A stretch of DNA of 64,000 nt, taken from Syntrophaceae bacterium (lineage in GTDB: Bacteria > Desulfobacterota > Syntrophia > Syntrophales > Smithellaceae). The notes under the pieces are model-generated. The model was not told where the DNA came from, made no database searches, and saw only the letters and a program-made list of their open reading frames with translations. Location of the stretch: contig PLMQ01000050.1 in assembly GCA_003142535.1 (NCBI GenBank), forward strand, positions 4,756 through 68,755, read 5' to 3'. Both the position numbers and the translations under genes were made by a program. This document shows, piece after piece, positions 58,914 to 64,000 of this stretch; within the stretch, counting starts at the first letter, position 1; every line of letters begins with the position of its first letter.

Positions 58914-60590
58914 TTAAGCCACTTTAAATTTTTTAATCTCGTTTGTCTGCGGATCGATAATATGAACAGCGCAGGCCATGCACGGATCAAAGGAGTGGAT
59001 CGTCCTGATGATTTCCAGCGGCTGATCAATATTTGCCAGTTTCGTTCCGATGAGTGACTCCTCATACGGCCCACGTACTCCGCCTTTATCACGCGGCGAG
59101 CAATTCCAGGTTGAAGGGACAACTGCCTGATAGTTGGCGATGACTCCGTTTTCAATTTTGATCCAGTGGCCTAAGGCACCACGCGGCGCCTCGGTCATGC
59201 CGCGACCCTGAGCGGGTTTTTTGGGAACATCGCAGCGAGTCCAGGTTCTGGTATCACCCTTTTTCACATTGGCGATGAGTTCATTTACCCACGCTTCAGT
59301 ATTATCTGCTACAAGCTTGGTCTCCAACGCGCGGGCTGCCGTGCGGCCAAGTGTGGAGAAGAGAACCGTGGCGGGCAGTCCCGTTGCCTTCAATGTTGAA
59401 TCCACCAAAGATTTGATGGCCGGATTGCCTTGCGCATAACCAACAACGAAGCGGGCCAGTGGTCCTACTTCATAGGGCTTGCCGTCGTAACGTGGTGCTT
59501 TACACCAGGTATATTTTTCGTTTCCTTTGACATGGCCGTCCTTGTCATAGCCGGTATATTCGGGATCAGTCGTTCCTTTGAAAGGATGCTGTGGCTCCGA
59601 ACCCTTGTACCAGGAGTGAGTTGCTTCTTCAGTAATTTTTTCTTCATCCAGTTTAAGCGGCTTGGCCAGATTCCTGTTTTGGACAATTCCTCTGGGGAAC
59701 AATAGTTTATTCCAATCGTCATCCAGCGGAAATCCACCGTAAGAAAGATAATTCTTTACACCGCCGCCAACACCTGCCAATCCTTCGTCTTTATAATATG
59801 TAGCCGCAAGCAGAACATCAGGAAGGTACGCTGTTTCTATAAAATTCTTCATTTCCTTGAAGCGGAACAAATATTGGCCGAGACGCTCAGCATCAAGGGC
59901 ATCCATAACGGAAGTCACACCACCCACAACAAGACTTTGCGGATGAGGATTTTTACCACCAAAAATGGCCATCATCTGGGCACCAACTTTAGAAACAGCC
60001 AGTGCATCGAGGTAATGAGAAAGAATTATTAAATTTGCTTCCGGGGGTAATTTATACGATGGATTACCCCAGTAGGCATTTGCAAAGGGACCGAGCCTGC
60101 CGGATTTGACAAATTTGGTCAGCCGCTCCTGGACAGCTTTATAGTGAGTTGCCGAACAATTGTAAGGATTCGGGCTGTATGCCTTGGCCATGTCCACTGC
60201 CTTTTGGGGATTGGCGGAAAGAGCGCTGACGACATCAACCCAGTCCAGACCATGCAGATGATAAAAATGCATGACGTGGTCGGTCAGATAAAGAGATGCA
60301 TTAATCAGGTTTCTGATAATACGGGCGTTGGGTGGTGGTTTGACCCCAAAAGCGTCTTCGCAGGCCAATATACTGGCTTCGTAATGGACAAATGTACAGA
60401 CACCGCAGAAGCGCTGGACAATCAAGCCGGCATCACGTGGATCACGTCCCTTCAATATTGTTTCAATACCGCGCCAGAGAGTGATACTGCTCCAGGCATC
60501 TTTAATTACGTTTTTATCATCAACTTCCACTTCAATTCTTAAATGTCCTTCAATCCTGGTGATCGGATCGACAATAATTCTCTTAGTCAT
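58914..60590 (-). CDS. [NiFe]-hydrogenase large subunit, group 1
   Basis: A 558-aa catalytic subunit. The N-terminal nickel ligands are in RFCGVCTFVHYEAS (RxCGxC), and the C-terminal pair in FDPCMACAVH (DPCxxCxxH). The 15 residues after His (IIDPQTNEIKKFKVA) form the peptide to be removed by the protease encoded downstream. The subunit is carried across the membrane with the Tat-signal small subunit. The start overlaps the small-subunit gene by 8 bases. The family is a membrane-bound uptake hydrogenase feeding electrons from H2 to cytochrome b. Confidence 0.97.
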   Translation of the reverse strand: MTKRIIVDPITRIEGHLRIEVEVDDKNVIKDAWSSITLWRGIETILKGRDPRDAGLIVQRFCGVCTFVHYEASILACEDAFGVKPPPNARIIRNLINASLYLTDHVMHFYHLHGLDWVDVVSALSANPQKAVDMAKAYSPNPYNCSATHYKAVQERLTKFVKSGRLGPFANAYWGNPSYKLPPEANLIILSHYLDALAVSKVGAQMMAIFGGKNPHPQSLVVGGVTSVMDALDAERLGQYLFRFKEMKNFIETAYLPDVLLAATYYKDEGLAGVGGGVKNYLSYGGFPLDDDWNKLLFPRGIVQNRNLAKPLKLDEEKITEEATHSWYKGSEPQHPFKGTTDPEYTGYDKDGHVKGNEKYTWCKAPRYDGKPYEVGPLARFVVGYAQGNPAIKSLVDSTLKATGLPATVLFSTLGRTAARALETKLVADNTEAWVNELIANVKKGDTRTWTRCDVPKKPAQGRGMTEAPRGALGHWIKIENGVIANYQAVVPSTWNCSPRDKGGVRGPYEESLIGTKLANIDQPLEIIRTIHSFDPCMACAVHIIDPQTNEIKKFKVA

Positions 60591-61809
60591 GTTTTTCCTC
60601 CTTCGTGTTCATCCGGTCATCATTTTTAGGAAAAATATTTTTCCCCTTGTATTTGATCACGCTGGCCACTGCATGCACGGCAACTCCAGCCACAGCCGCA
60701 CCGGTCAAAGCAATTCCGATGTTATCAATGGTTCTTTCTCCGCCGCCTAAAGTTTTTTCGTCAAGCGGTTTTTCCAGTGGCGCCATGTGGTCCCAGAACG
60801 CCGGTTCGGTACAACCGATACAACCGTGACCGGCCATAATCGGCCAGGAAATACCATCATTAAAACGAACTTTAGAACAGTTGGCGTAAGTGTAAGGACC
60901 CTTGCAGCCGACTTTATATAGGCACCAGCCTTTCTTTGCACCTCCGTCTCCCCATTCTTCAACGAATTCGGCAGCATCATAATGCGGCCTTCTTTCACAG
61001 AAATCATGAATACGTTTTTCGTAAGCCCATAGAGGTCTTCCTAAAGAATCCAGCGCGGGAAGTGAACCAAACATTAAATAATGTAAAACGGTTCCAGTGA
61101 AATTGACAGCATTAGGGGGGCAGCCGGCAATATTGACTGTTTTAACTCCTATTGCTTTACTGATTCCAACGGCGTCGGTAGGATTTGGTTTAGCGGCCGG
61201 AATATTGCCAAAAGCTGAACAGGAACCTATACAAACTACGGCAGCAGCTTTGGAAGTGACTTCCTTGGCTACTTGAATACCTGTTTTTCCTTTCGGACCG
61301 AGGGTTAAGTACCTGCCATCCAAACCGCGTGGTAAAGCGCCCTCGATAACACAGATAAACTTGCCATTGAAATCATTGATTGCTTTTTCCAGGTTCTGCT
61401 CCGCCTGATAACCGGAAGCAGCCATTAATGTTTCGTGATATTCCAGAGAAATAGTTTCCAACAGGATATCATCGACATTGGGATAAGAAGAACGTAAGAA
61501 GGCTTCACTGCAGCCGGTGCATTCGGCAAAATGCAGCCAAACTACGGGAAGACGGCTGAAATTTTCCGCGGCTTTTGCCACCATGGGACGGAAAATCGGC
61601 GGCAACATTAAAGCTGCAGTCATTGCGGATGTCCATTTAATAAAATCTCTTCTACTGAAACCCCGATCCCTTAAAATTTCGTGTAGGTCTTCTTTTGGTT
61701 CGGGCAAAACTCTTTCGATTTGTTCCATGTGAACTTGACACTGCTTCATTAAATCTTTGTATTGCTTGTCAATCATCTTCTTGTATTCGGAATCATGTCC
61801 TTTTGCCAT
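60583..61809 (-). CDS. [NiFe]-hydrogenase small subunit, Tat-exported
   Basis: A 408-aa Fe-S subunit. Unusually, about 50 residues lie before the twin-arginine motif (FSRRDFIKWTSAMTAALMLPP). Proximal cluster ligands are in ECTGCSEAFLRSS; further Cys in GSCSAFG, GCPPNA, the KVGCKGPYTYANC segment and GHGCIGCTEP supply the three clusters. A transmembrane helix near the C-terminus (TIDNIGIALTGAAVAGVAVHAV) anchors it. GGGGGGAAGT precedes the ATG. First gene of the structural operon. Confidence 0.96.
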   Translation of the reverse strand: MAKGHDSEYKKMIDKQYKDLMKQCQVHMEQIERVLPEPKEDLHEILRDRGFSRRDFIKWTSAMTAALMLPPIFRPMVAKAAENFSRLPVVWLHFAECTGCSEAFLRSSYPNVDDILLETISLEYHETLMAASGYQAEQNLEKAINDFNGKFICVIEGALPRGLDGRYLTLGPKGKTGIQVAKEVTSKAAAVVCIGSCSAFGNIPAAKPNPTDAVGISKAIGVKTVNIAGCPPNAVNFTGTVLHYLMFGSLPALDSLGRPLWAYEKRIHDFCERRPHYDAAEFVEEWGDGGAKKGWCLYKVGCKGPYTYANCSKVRFNDGISWPIMAGHGCIGCTEPAFWDHMAPLEKPLDEKTLGGGERTIDNIGIALTGAAVAGVAVHAVASVIKYKGKNIFPKNDDRMNTKEEKHD

Positions 61810-61918
61810 ACTTCCCCCCTTTCATTTGATCTTCAGGCATATTACTTTTAGTGAAACATGCCGGTTGCTCAACAAAATATCCTGAAAAAATGCACTTTTC
61901 TTTCTGGCTTTAACTGCC

Positions 61919-62548
61919 TTATTTTTTAAGTCCTTTAATAAAAATATTCAGACTTTCCTTAACCATAGTATGTATTTTCTCCGCCCGCTTCGCCGGCACA
62001 CCGGTAAAAAGATAAAGCGAGATAACACCATTGAGCAAACCCCAGATGGCATTTTGTCCCTGCCGGACATTGATGGCCGGGGAAAACTCACCGGAATCAA
62101 TTCCCTTTTGGAGTATTTCGGCGATGATTCTGATGTTTTCATTAGTCATACGCAGCAGATGGCTGTTTTGCTCTTCGGTAAGATTCATTTGGTCGGCGCG
62201 CAACATAAAAGCCATGAATATTCTGAACAGTTCGGTATCATAAAGAAAATAGTCAACATAAATACGGGCGAACTCCAGCAAAAGTTCAGTTACCGAAGCT
62301 TCTTTTTGAATAATATCAGCAACACTTTTATGAAATTCGACATTATCCGCAATTAATATTTGGGCGTATATTTCTTCTTTGCTGTCAAAATACAGATAAA
62401 TCGACCCTTTGCTGAGCTCGGCCTTGGCGGCAATGCTATCCACCGTAACAAACTTGAAGCCCTTTTCAAAAAACAGCTTCCTTGCCGCTTTTAAGATCGC
62501 GTTTCTGCGATTTTCTTTTTCTTTTTTTCTTCTTTCTTCAGACCTCAA
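61919..62548 (-). CDS. TetR-family transcriptional regulator
   Basis: A 209-aa regulator. The HTH is ILKAARKLFFEKGFKFVTVDSIAAKAELSKGSIYLYF (about residues 17-55). It starts at the TTG at 62548, placed after GGGAGGAGA at the right distance; the 32 codons upstream have no good start. It has a typical helical ligand domain. It lies about 110 bases upstream of the hydrogenase operon in the same direction and may control it, but the target and ligand are not shown. Confidence 0.85.
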   Translation of the reverse strand: MRSEERRKKEKENRRNAILKAARKLFFEKGFKFVTVDSIAAKAELSKGSIYLYFDSKEEIYAQILIADNVEFHKSVADIIQKEASVTELLLEFARIYVDYFLYDTELFRIFMAFMLRADQMNLTEEQNSHLLRMTNENIRIIAEILQKGIDSGEFSPAINVRQGQNAIWGLLNGVISLYLFTGVPAKRAEKIHTMVKESLNIFIKGLKK

Positions 62549-62740
62549 TGGGAATCTCCTCCCTTTATGACAATTTTTTTCCCGAACATCGCGGCTTTTC
62601 CCAAAATCCAAAACAGCGGCTGATCTCACGGAAATTGCAGGCAAAAATAAGCGCCTCTACTGCCGGGGCAATTTCCTCTGACCCCTAGTCATTTTTACAT
62701 ATACCATTAATTATTTTAGAGTCAAGCGAAAACAGGCCGG

Positions 62741-62985
62741 TTATTTTACAGACAAAAAATAACCGTTATGGAGATGGTTTATCTCGGTTTTTTCAGTTTC
62801 CCGGGCAAGCTCTTCCGGTGGCGGACGTTGATTGATATTATGAACATCGATGTAATGGTAATGCCCTTCTTATCGATTATGAAAATAGCCCGTTTTGCCA
62901 TATCGTCCGACCTAAGCACATTTTAATCCAGTTAATCCGGCAGGATACTGCCCATTCTACATGGTCCATCATTAGCAGCTCTTTA
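62741..62985 (-). pseudogene. Peroxiredoxin (AhpC/TSA) C-terminal remnant
   Basis: In one frame SDDMAKRAIFIIDKKGI and in the next YIDVHNINQRPPPEELARE resemble the C-terminal third of alkyl hydroperoxide reductase/Prx proteins (KRAVFVIDKEGI...YIDVHDINQRPPLEEL). A frameshift divides the two pieces, and the stop is at 62741. The catalytic Cys part is missing. The region between 62986 and 63058 shows nothing. Confidence 0.55.
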
Positions 62986-63058
62986 CGACTCGGCAAATAC
63001 AATAGTAAAGCAAGAACAGGCGATTTTCTTTATCGTGATTCACTTCTTTCCCTTAAAT

Positions 63059-64000
63059 TCAATTGCGTTTAATCAGATACTGGACGGCTTTTTCCAGACC
63101 ATCCAGCGACAGTTCAAACATCGGAAATACGTTCCTGATTTGCTGTATTGTCCAGGTATAATGCCATGCATCCTGCGGCAAGGGATTGAGCCAGAGCGCG
63201 TGGCGGAATGTTTTCGCCAGTGTTTGCAGATATTCGATACTAGGATGGGAATGACCCTGGCTGATATAAATAGCACCGTTACGATCCAGCAGTTCATAAG
63301 GCGCCATGGAGGCGTCGCCGACAATAATCAGCCGCGTCTCGGGATCGCTGCGGACAAAATCTTCTACCGGCACCGGCTTTTTGTGGCGCTGGGCGTCCTG
63401 CCAAACATTTTTATAAATGGTATTATGAAAATAGTAAATCTCCAATTCCTTGAATTGAAAACTCGCGTAATGAAAAAGAACCTGCACGAGCTCGACATGA
63501 GGGTCCATTGACCAGCCGCCGTTATCAATAAACAGTTTTACCTTCAAGCGATCAGCGAGCCTGCGGTCAAAGATAATTTCAATTTCGCCGGCATTGCGCA
63601 TCGTTTGATAAATTGTTTTATTAATATTGACTACATCGCGCGGCCCGGCAGGTGAAAGATGTTTGAGCCTTTTGAGAGCTTCGCCGATTTGTGAAGCGGT
63701 AATCGGCCCTTCCTGCGAATAGTCCCGGTAACGCCGCTCCATCGCTACCTTAACTGCCGATTTATTGCGCGATGAACCGCCCACACGCATACCGCCCGGA
63801 TGCGTCCCCGAATGGCCGACAGGAGAAGTTCCTTTCGTACCAATCCAGTAGTTCCCGCCGTGATGCGCTTCGGTCTGTTCTTTCAAACGCTGCAGGAAAT
63901 AATCCAATAACTCTTCGGGCGTCATTTCTTTAAGTTCATCTTCAGGAATGCCCAGAGCTTGCGCCATTGCCTCCGAGTCTTGGAGCCACTCGGAAAGCAG
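63059..64000 (-). CDS. VWA-domain (CoxE-like) protein, partial
   Basis: At least 313 aa are in the window and the frame stays open to the right edge, so the N-terminus is missing (family members are about 390 aa). GNYWIGTKGTSPVGHSGTHPGGMRVGG and the VKLFIDNGGWSMDPHVELV segment (a MIDAS-like site with D-N-G-G-S instead of D-x-S-x-S) fit the CoxE-like/VWA proteins that often pair with MoxR ATPases to mature metalloenzymes. The C-terminus WHYTWTIQQIRNVFPMFELSLDGLE is characteristic. The partner gene would lie further right. Confidence 0.82.
   Translation of the reverse strand: MLSEWLQDSEAMAQALGIPEDELKEMTPEELLDYFLQRLKEQTEAHHGGNYWIGTKGTSPVGHSGTHPGGMRVGGSSRNKSAVKVAMERRYRDYSQEGPITASQIGEALKRLKHLSPAGPRDVVNINKTIYQTMRNAGEIEIIFDRRLADRLKVKLFIDNGGWSMDPHVELVQVLFHYASFQFKELEIYYFHNTIYKNVWQDAQRHKKPVPVEDFVRSDPETRLIIVGDASMAPYELLDRNGAIYISQGHSHPSIEYLQTLAKTFRHALWLNPLPQDAWHYTWTIQQIRNVFPMFELSLDGLEKAVQYLIKRN

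Noticed and set aside
58904-59155. 84-codon N-terminal extension of the cytochrome b protein
   Set aside because: It overlaps the large-subunit gene in another frame; family members start at MQKYLGIKEW-like sequence.

Overview
The window looks like chromosomal DNA of an anaerobic Desulfobacterota-type bacterium, possibly a Syntrophales/Smithella-like syntroph. This is an inference from gene content: a branched-chain-type ABC importer beside acyl-CoA metabolism genes, a membrane-bound uptake [NiFe] hydrogenase with its maturation genes, sigma-54 control of CoA-transferase/acetate genes, and Gram-negative envelope genes (lptE, murU/amgK, ampG-like). I saw no rRNA, tRNA, CRISPR array or intact insertion sequence.

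Layout. 1-13.8 kb (all minus strand): two thiolase-fold (FabH/HMG-CoA-synthase-like) genes flank a liv-type transporter (binding protein, livHMGF). A second paralogous binding-protein gene follows the operon, and behind it lies a decayed fusion of livH and livG, so the operon was once tandemly duplicated. Next come an AMP-forming acyl-CoA synthetase, an iron-sulfur-flavoprotein-like reductase, a fused double-TetR regulator and a double-hotdog MaoC protein. Two of these promoters share an identical 26-bp motif placed over the -10 box, which suggests one repressor. 13.9-20 kb: membrane metallophosphoesterase, four-PAS GGDEF protein, lysophospholipase-like hydrolase, a J-like/RodZ-type HTH protein, and a MinD/FlhG-like ATPase. 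20-34 kb: a cell-wall recycling and envelope set (SpoIID-like, AmpG-like, MurU, AmgK, LeuS, LptE, glycosyltransferase, DUF4922, M15 peptidase, DUF1460 amidase-like) plus a frameshifted DNA-alkylation-repair gene. 34-38 kb: esterase-type hydrolases, an unknown 208-aa protein and rpsT. 38.5-47.8 kb: a PAS sigma-54 activator with a nested-palindrome upstream site and a -24/-12 promoter before an acetyl-CoA hydrolase/transferase, then an acetate-permease-family gene bordered by two tiny hydrophobic ORFs, an HMG-CoA lyase, an isochorismatase-fold hydrolase, and a class I-like HMG-CoA reductase inserted between two copies of a ~310-bp duplication. 48-62.5 kb (minus): hydrogenase small, large and cytochrome b subunits, protease, hypA, C, D, B, F, a FlgO/TPR protein, two cassette-like genes next to attC-like sites, hypE, and a TetR gene upstream. 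A VWA/CoxE gene runs off the right edge.

A striking overall feature is a set of intergenic repeats. Family A (nine copies, ends in GGAATTGGAGTTTCACGAAT) repeatedly supplies gene ends, stop codons and in one case a Shine-Dalgarno sequence. Families B and C are ~125-bp palindromic elements. A ~20-bp module (ATAACCTRAAGGTCACAAG) occurs in both A and B.

Starts were re-chosen from Shine-Dalgarno sequences and family N-termini. Functions come from motif recognition by eye, not database searches.
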